In this document: piece by piece, positions 26,564 through 34,945 of the stretch | Layout: the number at the start of each line of letters is the position of its first letter | Position numbering within the stretch: the stretch's first letter is position 1 | Assembly: GCF_005871165.1 (NCBI RefSeq) | Contig: NZ_SWKP01000010.1 | Coordinates: forward strand, 62,001-126,000 | Reading direction: 5' to 3' | From: Maricaulis alexandrii | GTDB lineage: Bacteria; Pseudomonadota; Alphaproteobacteria; Caulobacterales; Maricaulaceae | DNA: 64,000 nt | The notes under the pieces: model-generated | The model's input: only the letters and a program-made list of their open reading frames with translations | Databases searched by the model: none | What the model was told of the DNA's origin: nothing | Made by a program: the position numbers and the translations under genes

Positions 26564-26597
26564 GGGCGCGCGAGTTTCGCGCGCCCTTCTTTTTTCC
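26564..26597 (+). terminator. Terminator of the carbonic anhydrase gene
   Basis: GGGCGCGCGA (26564-26573) pairs with TCGCGCGCCC (26577-26586), followed by a long T-rich run. Its hairpin also lies just beyond the stop of the convergent PII-like gene. Confidence 0.9.
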
Positions 26598-26616
26598 GGC
26601 CGCCCGACTGTCGGGC

Positions 26617-26922
26617 CTAGCCCTGGCGGGCCGCAACCGGCCAGGCGATGATGTCACCGTGCAGATGATCCAGGGTGTCATGGAGCTCCGGGCTGATCCG
26701 GTCTGCCAGGCCGCGCTCCAGTGTCATCACGACCAGGACACGGCGGCCGGACGGGGCGATCTGACCGGTCCGGTTCCAGCGCCCCTCCGGCGTGCGGCCG
26801 GACTGGCCCGGCAAGACCAGCCAGCGCTCGACGCCGAGGCGCTCCAGCAATTCCTCCAGGCGTCCGGCCTGGACCGCATCGATTTCCATTTCGAACCGCA
26901 CATGGGCGTCAGACTGTGTCAT
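26617..26922 (-). CDS. PII-like signalling protein paired with SbtA
   Basis: 101 residues starting MTQSDAHVRFEMEIDAV, with RLEELLERLGVERWLVLPGQSG, then GQIAPSGRRVLVVMTLERG, matching the ferredoxin-like fold of PII-related proteins encoded with SbtA permeases (SbtB-like). SbtB proteins bind adenine nucleotides and gate SbtA. I do not see the canonical SbtB C-terminal Cys loop, so the ligand may differ. ATG overlaps the sbtA stop (TGATG), so the two are translationally coupled and probably act together at the membrane. Confidence 0.72.
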   Translation of the reverse strand: MTQSDAHVRFEMEIDAVQAGRLEELLERLGVERWLVLPGQSGRTPEGRWNRTGQIAPSGRRVLVVMTLERGLADRISPELHDTLDHLHGDIIAWPVAARQG

Positions 26923-27917
26923 CACGCAGCTCCCAGAACCAGTTGTGCCAGAGTGAAGTAAAGCGGGATCCCGAGCAGGAGATTGAACGGAAAAGTGATT
27001 CCCAGCGACAGGGTCAGCGACATGGCCGGCTTGGCATCGGGCAAGGCCAGACGCATGGCGGCCGGAACCGCAATATAGGAGGCCGAGGCGGCCAGCGTCA
27101 TCAACAGGGCCCCATTCCCCGGCGTGAGACCGATTAGGGCCCCATTCCCCGGCGTGAGACCGATTAGGGCCGCGACGCCCAGAGCGACACCGGCCGAGAG
27201 CAGGGGCATGTAGAGACCGTGAAGCACGACGCCCGGCTTCATGCGGCGGCCATGCTCGACCAGGCCGCGCCCGGCGATCAGACCCATGTCCAGAAGGAAG
27301 AGGCAAAGCACACCGCGGAAGGCATCCACGAAGAGGGGCGAGACCGCCGTCATGCCGGCATCGCCGGACACCCATCCGATGACGAAAGCGCCGAGCAGGA
27401 GCACGATCGACCCGTTGGTCAACGGTTCCACGAGTTTGAGACCACCCGTCCGCCCGGCCGCGCCGGCCAGCAGCAGGCCTGTGAGAATGGCGGGCGCTTC
27501 CATCGCTGCGGCGACCGCGACCATGGCCCCGTCTCCAGGCAGGTCGAGCAGGCGCGCGGCATCCGTGGCCGCAATGAAGGTGACGATCGAGATCGAGCCG
27601 TAATGCGCCGCGATGGCGGCCATGTCGACGCGTGGCAGGGCGGTTGTGACCCGCAGCAGGCCGAAGCTCAGCACCGGCAGACTGGCCGACAGCACGATAC
27701 CCGCCAGAAGGACCGGGACGATATCGCCCAGGCTGGCGCGCGCCATTTCCGCACCGCCCTTGAAGCCGATCGCCATGATCAGGAAGAGCGACAAACCCTT
27801 GGCAAAGGCCTCGGGAAATTTCAGGTCTGACCGGATGAAGGCCGCGGCCAGACCCAGAATGAAGAAAAGAACGGGGGGCGAGGCAAAGGTCGCCAGGGCG
27901 ATGGATCCGAATTCCAA
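26922..27917 (-). CDS. sbtA: SbtA-type sodium-dependent bicarbonate permease
   Basis: 331 residues with about ten membrane helices in an inverted repeat. Family marks: PPVLFFILGLAAAFIRSDL, LSLFLIMAIGFKGG, IAAHYGSISIVTF, MEAPAIL and SLTLSLGITFPFNLLLGIP. In cyanobacteria SbtA imports bicarbonate with Na+. The frame is open far upstream, but TTG 27917 has GGAGG 8 bp before it and gives the normal N-terminus (MEFGSIALATFASPP). It is coupled to the PII-like gene. A 30-bp exact tandem duplication adds ten residues, IGLTPGNGAL twice, between two helices. A large hairpin lies just upstream of the ribosome site. Confidence 0.88.
   Translation of the reverse strand: MEFGSIALATFASPPVLFFILGLAAAFIRSDLKFPEAFAKGLSLFLIMAIGFKGGAEMARASLGDIVPVLLAGIVLSASLPVLSFGLLRVTTALPRVDMAAIAAHYGSISIVTFIAATDAARLLDLPGDGAMVAVAAAMEAPAILTGLLLAGAAGRTGGLKLVEPLTNGSIVLLLGAFVIGWVSGDAGMTAVSPLFVDAFRGVLCLFLLDMGLIAGRGLVEHGRRMKPGVVLHGLYMPLLSAGVALGVAALIGLTPGNGALIGLTPGNGALLMTLAASASYIAVPAAMRLALPDAKPAMSLTLSLGITFPFNLLLGIPLYFTLAQLVLGAA
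27106..27165. repeat. Exact 30-bp tandem duplication inside sbtA
   Basis: Unit one 27106-27135 and unit two 27136-27165 are identical, and the next 6 bp match the unit start. In frame it encodes IGLTPGNGAL twice. Exact identity, including third codon positions, points to a recent slippage or a deletion/duplication-prone site. Confidence 0.95.
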
Positions 27918-27940
27918 AACACGAGCCTCCAGGCATGAAG

Positions 27941-27988
27941 CGTCCGGCGGCTGTTGCGCGAGGGGGGCGAGGCAACAACCGCCGGACG
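27941..27988 (-). promoter_or_regulatory. Large hairpin in the sbtA mRNA leader
   Basis: CGTCCGGCGG (27941-27950) pairs with 27979-27988, and TGTTGC (27952-27957) with GCAACA (27972-27977), one C-A mismatch between them, giving 16 pairs and a 14-nt loop. In sbtA mRNA it ends about 11 nt before the GGAGG. Placement suggests a translation-control element; I recognise no known riboswitch. Confidence 0.55.
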
Positions 27989-28103
27989 GAACCCTGCCGG
28001 TCGACACTGAAAGGACCGGGATCAGGCCGGAACGGCAGAGCAGGACGGCCACGCTCTAGACCCCGCCCTCAATAAAGAACAATATATCTGAATTACCGTT
28101 GGA

Positions 28104-28118
28104 TTAGCCTGAGGCTAT
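28104..28118 (+). promoter_or_regulatory. LysR/OxyR-type operator in the sbtA-lysR divergent region
   Basis: TTAGCCTGAGGCTAT contains the perfect inverted repeat TAGCC-TGA-GGCTA and matches ATAG-N7-CTAT except for the first base. It overlaps the place where the lysR ribosome site would be (3 bp before ATG 28122), so binding should repress lysR; it lies 187 bp from the sbtA start. A weaker similar unit begins 22 bp upstream (28082). Confidence 0.55.
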
Positions 28119-28121
28119 GGA

Positions 28122-29111
28122 ATGCGCCCCACTTTCCGGCAATTGGAATACCTCGTCGCCGTCGACGAGACCGGCCGTTTCTCGGCCGCCGCCCAGAGCC
28201 TGCATGTCAGCCAGCCCAGCCTGTCAGCGCAGATCGCCGAAGCGGAATCCCATCTGGGGTTCAAAGTCTTCGAACGCGGTCGCCACGGTGCCATCGCGAC
28301 ACCGCTCGGACGGGAATTGCTGGAACGCGCCCGTGCCGTCCTGACCTCGATGTCGGATATCAAGCGCCTGGCTCAATACGGCCAGGACGGTCTGATCGGA
28401 CAGGTTCGCCTTGGCGTACTGCCGACGATCGGCCCCTATCTCCTGCCCCGCTGCACGGCGCAGCTGCACGCGCGCTATCCCCGGCTGCGCCTGTCCATTC
28501 GCGAGGAATCCTCGGTCGATCTCAACCAGACCCTGACAGAGGGCCGTATGGACATCGTGATTTCGGTTCCCGAAGACCATCCCGGCTGTGCCAGTGCGCC
28601 CCTCTTCCATGAGCGCCTCTGGGCGGCCTTTCCGCCGGACGACCCGCTCGCGCAGAAGTCCGGACCGGTCACGCTGGAGGAATTGTCGGGCCGCGCCTTC
28701 CTCACCCTGGGCCTGGGCCACCGCCTCAACCGCCTCGTCGCCGACCTGGCCGAACGGGCTGACGGCCATCTGCCGGCCGATTACGAGGGGACCAGTCTGG
28801 ACGCGATCCGCCACATGTCGGCCCTCGGGGCCGGCATCGCCGTACTGCCGGAACTCTATGTCCGTTGCGAGGCGGAACGGGACAACAGCCTGGTCTTCCG
28901 CCTGATCGACGACCCCGGCGCGCAGCGCGATATCGCCCTGATCTGGCGGCACAACTCCCCGCTGGCCTCGGGCTTCCAGGCGATCGCCGATATTCTGGAA
29001 ACCGCCGCCGCGCATGTTCTCGACGTCGCAAATCCGGACGCAGACCCGGGAGCCGGCAGGAAAAAGGGGCGCCCGGCGCCCCTCAATCAAGCATTCACAT
29101 CGAAGGCATAG
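28122..29111 (+). CDS. LysR-family regulator, OxyR-like without redox cysteines
   Basis: 329 residues. N-terminal helix-turn-helix (FRQLEYLVAVDETGRFSAAA, QSLHVSQPSLSAQIAEAE) and a substrate-binding-like domain close to OxyR (QVRLGVLPTIGPYLLP, TEGRMDIVISVPEDHPG). Where OxyR has Cys in GHCLRDQ and a second Cys nearby, this protein has LGLGHRLNRLVADLAE, so disulfide sensing is not possible at those sites. It diverges from sbtA, and its likely operators precede its own gene and the carbonic anhydrase gene, so bicarbonate or carbon status is a plausible signal. Its 3' end overlaps phoB by 25 bp and contains the phoB terminator. Confidence 0.9.
   Translation: MRPTFRQLEYLVAVDETGRFSAAAQSLHVSQPSLSAQIAEAESHLGFKVFERGRHGAIATPLGRELLERARAVLTSMSDIKRLAQYGQDGLIGQVRLGVLPTIGPYLLPRCTAQLHARYPRLRLSIREESSVDLNQTLTEGRMDIVISVPEDHPGCASAPLFHERLWAAFPPDDPLAQKSGPVTLEELSGRAFLTLGLGHRLNRLVADLAERADGHLPADYEGTSLDAIRHMSALGAGIAVLPELYVRCEAERDNSLVFRLIDDPGAQRDIALIWRHNSPLASGFQAIADILETAAAHVLDVANPDADPGAGRKKGRPAPLNQAFTSKA
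29061..29082 (-). terminator. phoB terminator inside the 3' end of lysR
   Basis: GGGGCGC (29066-29072) pairs with GCGCCCC (29076-29082); on the minus strand five T (29065-29061) follow. It lies 5 bp past the phoB stop, within the last codons of the convergent LysR gene. Confidence 0.75.
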
Positions 29112-29776
29112 CCCGCCGACCGGACCGTGCGGATCGGGTCGCGCTCTTCCTTGTTGTTGAGCGCCTTGCGCAGGCGGCCGACATGGACGTCGACCGTGCG
29201 GGCCTCGACATAGACGTCCGAGCCCCAGACGGCATCCAGCAATTGTTCGCGCGAGAAGACGCGGCCGGGATGCTGCATGAGATAGTCCAGCAGGCGGAAC
29301 TCGGTCGGGCCGAGATGGATTTCCCGGTCGGCCCGCTTCACCCGGTGGGCCACGCGATCCATCGTGATGTCGCCGGCATTGATGATGTCCTCGGCCAGGC
29401 CCGGACGGATGCGGCGCAACACGGCACGGATACGGGCGAAGAGTTCGGTCATGGAGAAGGGTTTGACGACATAGTCATCGGCGCCGGTATCCAGTCCGCG
29501 AACCCGGTCGGTTTCCTCACCGCGCGCGGTCAGCATGATGATCGGCACATTGGCGGTTTCCTGGCGGCCGCGCAGGCGGCGGCAGACCTCGATGCCGGAG
29601 ACCTTCGGCAGCATCCAGTCACACAGGACCAGGTCCGGTGTGGTTTCCTCGGCCTGGATCAGGGCCTCCTCGCCATCACGGGCGACCGCGACGGCATAGC
29701 CTTCCTTCTCGAGATTGTACTGCAGCAGGGTGGCCAGGGCGTCTTCGTCTTCGACCACGAGTACTTGAGGCTTCAT
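29087..29776 (-). CDS. phoB: Phosphate response regulator PhoB
   Basis: 229 residues of the OmpR/PhoB class: receiver domain with phospho-acceptor Asp in LVLCDWMLPKVSG and the conserved Lys in YVVKPFS, then a winged-helix domain (HLGPTEFRLLDYLMQHPG, YVEARTVDVHVGRLRKAL). When phosphorylated by PhoR under phosphate limitation it binds Pho boxes such as the one at 34859-34887. Last gene of the minus-strand cluster, 25 bp after phoU. Confidence 0.97.
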   Translation of the reverse strand: MKPQVLVVEDEDALATLLQYNLEKEGYAVAVARDGEEALIQAEETTPDLVLCDWMLPKVSGIEVCRRLRGRQETANVPIIMLTARGEETDRVRGLDTGADDYVVKPFSMTELFARIRAVLRRIRPGLAEDIINAGDITMDRVAHRVKRADREIHLGPTEFRLLDYLMQHPGRVFSREQLLDAVWGSDVYVEARTVDVHVGRLRKALNNKEERDPIRTVRSAGYAFDVNA

Positions 29777-29801
29777 CCTTGTCTCTCCACGATCAAGGTC
29801 T

Positions 29802-30491
29802 TCAGGATGCCGGAGGGGTGTCCGCTTCGAGCGGCGCGGCGGTCACCATGAAGTGCAGCGCTTCCGCGATATTCGTCGCGTGGTCGCCGATACGTTCAAG
29901 GTTCTTGGCGACGAAGAGAATGTGCACGCCCGGCTCCACCAGGCTGCTGTCCTCACCCATCGAAATCAGCATTTCGCGGACCAGCGCATTATAGCGCTCA
30001 TCCACCTCGTCATCGGCCCGCCAGACGCGGATGGCCGGCTCCACCTCGAAGGAGGAGAGCGCATCCAGGACGACGTGCAATTGCTGGATGACGATGGCGC
30101 CGAGCCGTTCCACCCGGTCCATCAGGCCGAGGGCCGGATAGGCGGACAGATCCTTGGCGCGGTAGGCGATATTCTTGGCCAGATCCCCGATCCGCTCCAG
30201 GTCGGTGGAGATTTTCAGGGCTGAGATCGTCATGCGCAGATCGGTTGCCATCGGTTGGCGCAGGGCGAAGAGGCGCAGCACGCGCTTCTCGATATCGACC
30301 TGCATGGCGTTGACCTGTTTCTCGCGCTGGCGCACCTCGCCGGCCACGCCGGCATCGCGCCGCGCGATCGCATTGATCGCTGTGGTCAGCTGGGTTTCCA
30401 CCAGCCCGCCCATGCGGGCGAGTTCGTCATTGAGCTGGTCCAGCTCTTCGCCGTAGGCGGTGACAATGTGTGCAGTCTTGGACAGCGCCAT
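29802..30491 (-). CDS. phoU: Phosphate signalling protein PhoU
   Basis: 229 residues, all-helical with two PhoU three-helix repeats; metal-binding Glu/Asp signatures appear as ERIGDLAKNIAYRA and LERIGDHATNIAE. Links the Pst transporter to PhoR and keeps the Pho response off when phosphate is ample. Sits between pstB and phoB in the usual order, 29 bp after pstB. Confidence 0.97.
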   Translation of the reverse strand: MALSKTAHIVTAYGEELDQLNDELARMGGLVETQLTTAINAIARRDAGVAGEVRQREKQVNAMQVDIEKRVLRLFALRQPMATDLRMTISALKISTDLERIGDLAKNIAYRAKDLSAYPALGLMDRVERLGAIVIQQLHVVLDALSSFEVEPAIRVWRADDEVDERYNALVREMLISMGEDSSLVEPGVHILFVAKNLERIGDHATNIAEALHFMVTAAPLEADTPPAS

Positions 30492-30520
30492 GGCGCTACC
30501 TCCTCAATTGGGCCCCGGCC

Positions 30521-31345
30521 CTAGCCGAAGCGCCCGGTGATGTAGTCCTGCGTCCGCGGGTCGCGCGGATTGGTGAAAATGTCTTCCGTGGTGCCGTATT
30601 CGACGAGATTGCCCATGTGGAAGAAGGCGGTCTGCTGGGAGACCCGGGCCGCCTGCTGCATGGAGTGCGTCACGATGATGATGCAGTAGTTTTCCCGCAG
30701 CTCGTCGATCAGCTCCTCGATCTTCGCCGTGGCGATCGGGTCGAGCGCCGAACAGGGCTCGTCCATCAGGATGACTTCCGGATTGACCGCAATGGCGCGG
30801 GCGATGACCAGGCGCTGCTGCTGGCCGCCGGACAGGCTGGTCCCCGGATGGTTCAGGCGATCGGCCACCTCATCCCACAGACCCGCCTTGCGCAGCGAGT
30901 CCTCGACAATCGCGTCCAGCTCGTCCTTGGACAGGGCGAGGCCATGGATGCGCGGCCCGTAGGCGACATTGTCATAGATCGACTTGGGAAACGGGTTCGG
31001 CTTCTGGAACACCATGCCGACATTGGCGCGCAGCACGACCGGATCGACGGATTTGTCGTTCACTTCCAGGCCGTCAATCTTGAGCGACCCGGTCACCCGG
31101 GCGCCCTCGATCGTGTCATTCATGCGGTTGAGACAGCGCAGGAAGGTCGACTTGCCGCAGCCCGACGGGCCGATGAAGGCGGTCACGGACCGGTCCGGCA
31201 CGTCGATGGAGACATGGTTCAGCGCCTGTTTGCCGCTATAGCTGACGCAAACATCACGGGCCTGGACCTTGACCGGCTGCTCGGCCTCGCCGGCTCCGGC
31301 GATCGAGTCCGAATGGGATTGATTATCGGGCATGGGGATTACCAT
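30521..31345 (-). CDS. pstB: Phosphate ABC transporter ATPase PstB
   Basis: 274 residues: Walker [10 protein letters not shown]-loop region [18 protein letters not shown], signature LSGGQQQRL, Walker [15 protein letters not shown]-loop THSMQQA. Energises phosphate import by PstA/PstC. The start overlaps the pstA stop (ATGGTAA), giving translational coupling; a second in-frame ATG at 31333 is an alternative. Confidence 0.97.
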   Translation of the reverse strand: MVIPMPDNQSHSDSIAGAGEAEQPVKVQARDVCVSYSGKQALNHVSIDVPDRSVTAFIGPSGCGKSTFLRCLNRMNDTIEGARVTGSLKIDGLEVNDKSVDPVVLRANVGMVFQKPNPFPKSIYDNVAYGPRIHGLALSKDELDAIVEDSLRKAGLWDEVADRLNHPGTSLSGGQQQRLVIARAIAVNPEVILMDEPCSALDPIATAKIEELIDELRENYCIIIVTHSMQQAARVSQQTAFFHMGNLVEYGTTEDIFTNPRDPRTQDYITGRFG

Positions 31346-33081
31346 CTCCGCTCGAAACGGCGGCGCAGATAGATCGCCAGGGCATTGAACCCGATCATCA
31401 GCACCAGAAGAACTAGGATTGCGGCCGACGTGCTGTGCACGAAGGCACGTTCGGGAGAACTCGACCAGAGGAAGATCTGGATCGGCATCACGGTCGCCGG
31501 TTCGGTCAGGCCCTCAAGGCCCAGGGTCGGCGCGTCGGCTATGAAAGCCACCATGCCGATCATCAGCAGCGGCGCGGTCTCGCCCATGGCCTGGGCCAGG
31601 CCGATGATCGACCCGGTCAGAATGCCCGGCGCGGCCAGCGGCAGCACATGGTGGAACACGGTTTGCGTCTTGGAGGCCCCGACAGCCAGGGCCGCCTGAC
31701 GGATCGAGACCGGCACGGCCTTCAGGGCAGCCCGCGTCGCGATGATCAGGGTTGGCAGGGTCATCAGGGACAGGACCAGACCACCCACCAGCGGTGTCGA
31801 TCGGGGCAGTCCGAACGCATTGATGAAGACCGCCAGACCCAGCAGGCCGAACACGATGGACGGGACGGCGGCCAGATTGTTGATATTGACCTCGATCAGA
31901 TCGGTGAAGCGGTTCTTCGGCGCATACTCTTCCAGATACACCGCCGTGCACACACCGACCGGGACCGACAGGATGATGGTGATCAGCATCGTCAGGATCG
32001 AGCCGTAGAGCGCGCCCTTCACCCCGGCCAGTTCCGGCTCCCGACTGTCGGCATTGGCAAACAGATAGGGATTGAGGCCGGATTCCACGAAGCCGCGACG
32101 AACCAGAGCCCGCGTCCACACGATCAGCTGGTCGGACACCCGGCGCCGTGATTCCGGCGTGTCGATCACATAGATCGACCAGTCGGAGACATCGCTCATG
32201 GCGCCCCCGCCCAGCATGGCTTCGGCCCGGGCCGAACGCCCGTCCGCCGACAGGGCCGTGACCCGCAGCGCCGTCTCGCCGGTCTCCACCAGAATGCTGG
32301 GCAGGCTGTCGGACATCTCCACCCAGCCATTTTCCAGAGCTGCCTGGCTGCGCACGGCCGCGGCCTCCACCATCAGGTCTTCCGCGTCATAGAGCGCATC
32401 CTCGCGGTCTTCACCGCTCAGATTGCCGGCCCGTTCCCGGGCCGTGGCGGCGCGCCGTTCCAGATTGTCCGCAGCCTGGTTGAGCAGGCCTGAGACAGTA
32501 TCGCGCAGGTCCGCGAAGGCTTCCGATTCAGCCGTGACCTCAAAATCCCGGCCGGCCTCGCTCACAGCCATCGTGCCGACCGGCTCCAGCGTCCGGTCCG
32601 CGACCAGGCGGCCCTTGAGATAGAGATTGAGATCATCCGCGATCGGCATGCGGAATTCATGGGTCTCGCCCACCAGGCCGGGATCGGCCAGGACGGTCTC
32701 CATCAGGCGCGTCGAATTCAGCGGCGTGTAGAGGCTGAACAGGGCGCGCAATTCGCGGCGGTCCCGCACCTCGGGGAATTGTTCGCGGACCGCGTCCTGC
32801 AGAACGCGGCCATAGCTGCCGCGACGCAGGGAGTCCTCGGAGCCATCGCCCTCCGGATCCACCAGATCGCCGGACAGCTGCACCGGCAGAACCAGCTGGT
32901 TCACCGTGAAGGCCGGCAGGGCCTGCATCGTGATCGATCCGACCAGAAGAAGCAGGATGGCCACCGCAATGCCCACCGCCGACAGGCCGGCGACACGGAA
33001 CCGCATCTCGGCCCGGTACCGCTTCGGCAGGCGCTCGCTCACCGTCTGGCGGAGCTTCGGGAGATCAGCGCTATCAGTCAT
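31339..33081 (-). CDS. pstA: Phosphate ABC transporter permease PstA with large N-terminal insertion
   Basis: 580 residues from ATG 33081 ([18 protein letters not shown]); the frame is open to 33123 but the upstream start lacks support. E. coli PstA has about 296 residues. After the first helix ([20 protein letters not shown]) comes a periplasmic region of roughly 300 residues with coiled-coil features (residues 180-250), the DUF3333-type extension found in Alphaproteobacteria. The permease core lies at the C-terminus ([39 protein letters not shown]). Forms the phosphate channel with PstC. No pstS gene lies in the window. Confidence 0.94.
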   Translation of the reverse strand: MTDSADLPKLRQTVSERLPKRYRAEMRFRVAGLSAVGIAVAILLLLVGSITMQALPAFTVNQLVLPVQLSGDLVDPEGDGSEDSLRRGSYGRVLQDAVREQFPEVRDRRELRALFSLYTPLNSTRLMETVLADPGLVGETHEFRMPIADDLNLYLKGRLVADRTLEPVGTMAVSEAGRDFEVTAESEAFADLRDTVSGLLNQAADNLERRAATARERAGNLSGEDREDALYDAEDLMVEAAAVRSQAALENGWVEMSDSLPSILVETGETALRVTALSADGRSARAEAMLGGGAMSDVSDWSIYVIDTPESRRRVSDQLIVWTRALVRRGFVESGLNPYLFANADSREPELAGVKGALYGSILTMLITIILSVPVGVCTAVYLEEYAPKNRFTDLIEVNINNLAAVPSIVFGLLGLAVFINAFGLPRSTPLVGGLVLSLMTLPTLIIATRAALKAVPVSIRQAALAVGASKTQTVFHHVLPLAAPGILTGSIIGLAQAMGETAPLLMIGMVAFIADAPTLGLEGLTEPATVMPIQIFLWSSSPERAFVHSTSAAILVLLVLMIGFNALAIYLRRRFERRW

Positions 33082-34774
33082 ATTTTTCCCGATATCTCTG
33101 CACGACGCGCAGGGCGACGACATTCATGATCAGCGTGATGACGAACAGGACCAGACCCAGCGCGAAGGCGGACAGGGTCTTGGGACTGTCGAATTCCTGG
33201 TCACCGGTCAGCAGCATGACGATCTGCACGGTGATGGTGGTGACCGATTCCAGCGGGTTGGCCGTCAGATTGGCACTCTGGCCCGCGGCCATCACCACGA
33301 TCATCGTCTCACCCACGGCCCGGGACACGCCCAGCAGGATGGCGCCGACAATCCCCGGCAGGGCCGCCGGCAGGACGACATGGGAAATCGTCTCCGACCG
33401 GGTCGCGCCCATCGCATAGGATCCGTCGCGGAGGGCTTGCGGCACGGAATTGATGACGTCATCGGACAGGGAGGAGATGAAGGGAATGATCATGATCCCC
33501 ATCACCAGGCCCGCCGACAGGGCGCTCTGTGTGGCGACATCATCAAAGCCCAGCCAGGTGAACAGGCCCCGGATCGCCGGTGCGACGACCAGAAGCGCGA
33601 AGAAGCCGTAGACCACGGTCGGAATGCCCGCGAGGATTTCCAGCAAGGGTTTCGCCGTCGCGCGGAAGCGCGGCCCGGCATATTCGGACAGATAGATGGC
33701 GGACAGAAGGCCGATCGGAATCGCCACCACCATCGCAATCAGCGTGATCAGCCCGGTGCCGGCGAACAGGGGCACGGCCCCGAAAGCGCCGGACTGGCCG
33801 ACCTGGTCGGCACGCAGCGCGATCTGCGGCGACCATTGCAGGCCGAACAGGAATTCCGACACCGGCACGGATGAGAAGAAGCGCAGGCTCTCGAACAGGA
33901 GCGAGAAGACGATGCCCACCGTCGTCAGGATGGCGATCACGGAGGACAGGAACAGCAGGGCCGTGACCAGGCTCTCGACATGATTGCGCGCGCGGAAGGC
34001 GGGCTCCACCTGGCTCCGCGTCCGTGCCAGACCGGCCAGGGCCACGACCAGCGCCATGCCGCCGATCAGGAACCGCAACTGGTTCTGGTGCCGGGTGGCG
34101 ATGCTGGCGGCGGCCACCAGTTCGCGGCTCTCCCGGCTGGGCAGCTCACCGCGCGCAATGTTCAGTGTATCGGCCAGAAAGAGCTGGCGCTGCTCGCGCG
34201 GCGCCTGGGACACTTCAAACCCGGCCAGCGCCCGGACCGGTGCCCCTTCTGCACGGGCCTCGGCAGCGACGCGGGCGATCAGCTCGCCTTCGCGCTCCAG
34301 GACAGCTTCATCGGCCGCGGTCACGGCATTGAGAGCATCGAGGCGCTCGGCCTCCAGCCGATCCATCAGCTCGGGATCGCGATCCTCCCCGGTGGCGTTG
34401 CGCAGGCGCTGGATATCCGCCGATATGGCTTCGGCGCGACCGCGCAACTGCACGGCTTCCGTGCGCAGGCTTTCATAGGCTCCGTCCGCCTCGATCGCAT
34501 CATTCAGCTGGACGTTGAGACTGGACGCTTCCCGGCGCAGCTCGGCATAGGTGAGGTTCTCCACCACCTTGTCCGCGAACATGCCGTGCGCCAACAGAAG
34601 CAGTAGGGCCGGAAGGCCGGTCCAGATCGCGACGTAGTAGCCATGATAATTGGGCAGGGAGTGCAAACGGACCGTATTGCCTTCAACCGCCTGGATAGCA
34701 CGGGCGCGGCCGGCATAGAATCCGCCCGCCAGCATGACGAGAATGGCCAGGGCGATCAGCGCGGTGACAGACAT
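33074..34774 (-). CDS. pstC: Phosphate ABC transporter permease PstC with N-terminal extension
   Basis: 566 residues, against about 320 in E. coli. Begins with membrane segments (MSVTALIALAILVMLAGGFY; AIWTGLPALLLLLAHGM), then a helical, charged region of about 150 residues with coiled-coil character (residues 75-210), then the permease core (PLFAGTGLITLIAMVVAIPI, SSLSDDVINSVPQALRDGSY, GATRSETISHVVLPAALPG). The paired extensions of PstA and PstC probably interact in the periplasm. Its ATG at 34774 is preceded by a Pho box 85 bp upstream; it is the first gene after phoR and overlaps pstA by 8 bp. Confidence 0.94.
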   Translation of the reverse strand: MSVTALIALAILVMLAGGFYAGRARAIQAVEGNTVRLHSLPNYHGYYVAIWTGLPALLLLLAHGMFADKVVENLTYAELRREASSLNVQLNDAIEADGAYESLRTEAVQLRGRAEAISADIQRLRNATGEDRDPELMDRLEAERLDALNAVTAADEAVLEREGELIARVAAEARAEGAPVRALAGFEVSQAPREQRQLFLADTLNIARGELPSRESRELVAAASIATRHQNQLRFLIGGMALVVALAGLARTRSQVEPAFRARNHVESLVTALLFLSSVIAILTTVGIVFSLLFESLRFFSSVPVSEFLFGLQWSPQIALRADQVGQSGAFGAVPLFAGTGLITLIAMVVAIPIGLLSAIYLSEYAGPRFRATAKPLLEILAGIPTVVYGFFALLVVAPAIRGLFTWLGFDDVATQSALSAGLVMGIMIIPFISSLSDDVINSVPQALRDGSYAMGATRSETISHVVLPAALPGIVGAILLGVSRAVGETMIVVMAAGQSANLTANPLESVTTITVQIVMLLTGDQEFDSPKTLSAFALGLVLFVITLIMNVVALRVVQRYREKYD

Positions 34775-34858
34775 GCGTCCAATGTGTCCTTCAAGCGGGC
34801 TGCCGGTCGGGCAGCATCCGGTTTCGACCCTTGGTACAGGGCATCGCGGCCCCCGTTT

Positions 34859-34887
34859 ATGACAAACCGACTACAGTTTTGTGACAA
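34859..34887 (-). promoter_or_regulatory. Pho box before pstC
   Basis: On the minus strand three 7-bp units recur every 11 bp: TTGTCAC (34887-34881), CTGTAGT (34876-34870), TTGTCAT (34865-34859). This is the CTGTCAT-like direct-repeat pattern of PhoB sites. It lies in the 171-bp gap between phoR and pstC, so pstCAB-phoU-phoB should have its own phosphate-regulated promoter. A hairpin (34892-34909, GGCCCTG/CAGGGCC) lies between it and phoR without a T-run. Confidence 0.85.
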
Positions 34888-34945
34888 CGTCGGCCCTGTC
34901 TGCAGGGCCACAAGATATTTCGGGTTATCCCGTTGTTTCTTCCGC

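Noticed and set aside
26617-27978. A 453-codon frame joining the PII-like protein to upstream sequence
   Set aside because: Upstream of 26922 it runs out of frame through sbtA; only the last 101 codons look coded, with an ATG coupled to the sbtA stop.
34892-34909. GGCCCTG/CAGGGCC hairpin after phoR as an intrinsic terminator
   Set aside because: No T-run follows on the minus strand; it may be structural or incidental.
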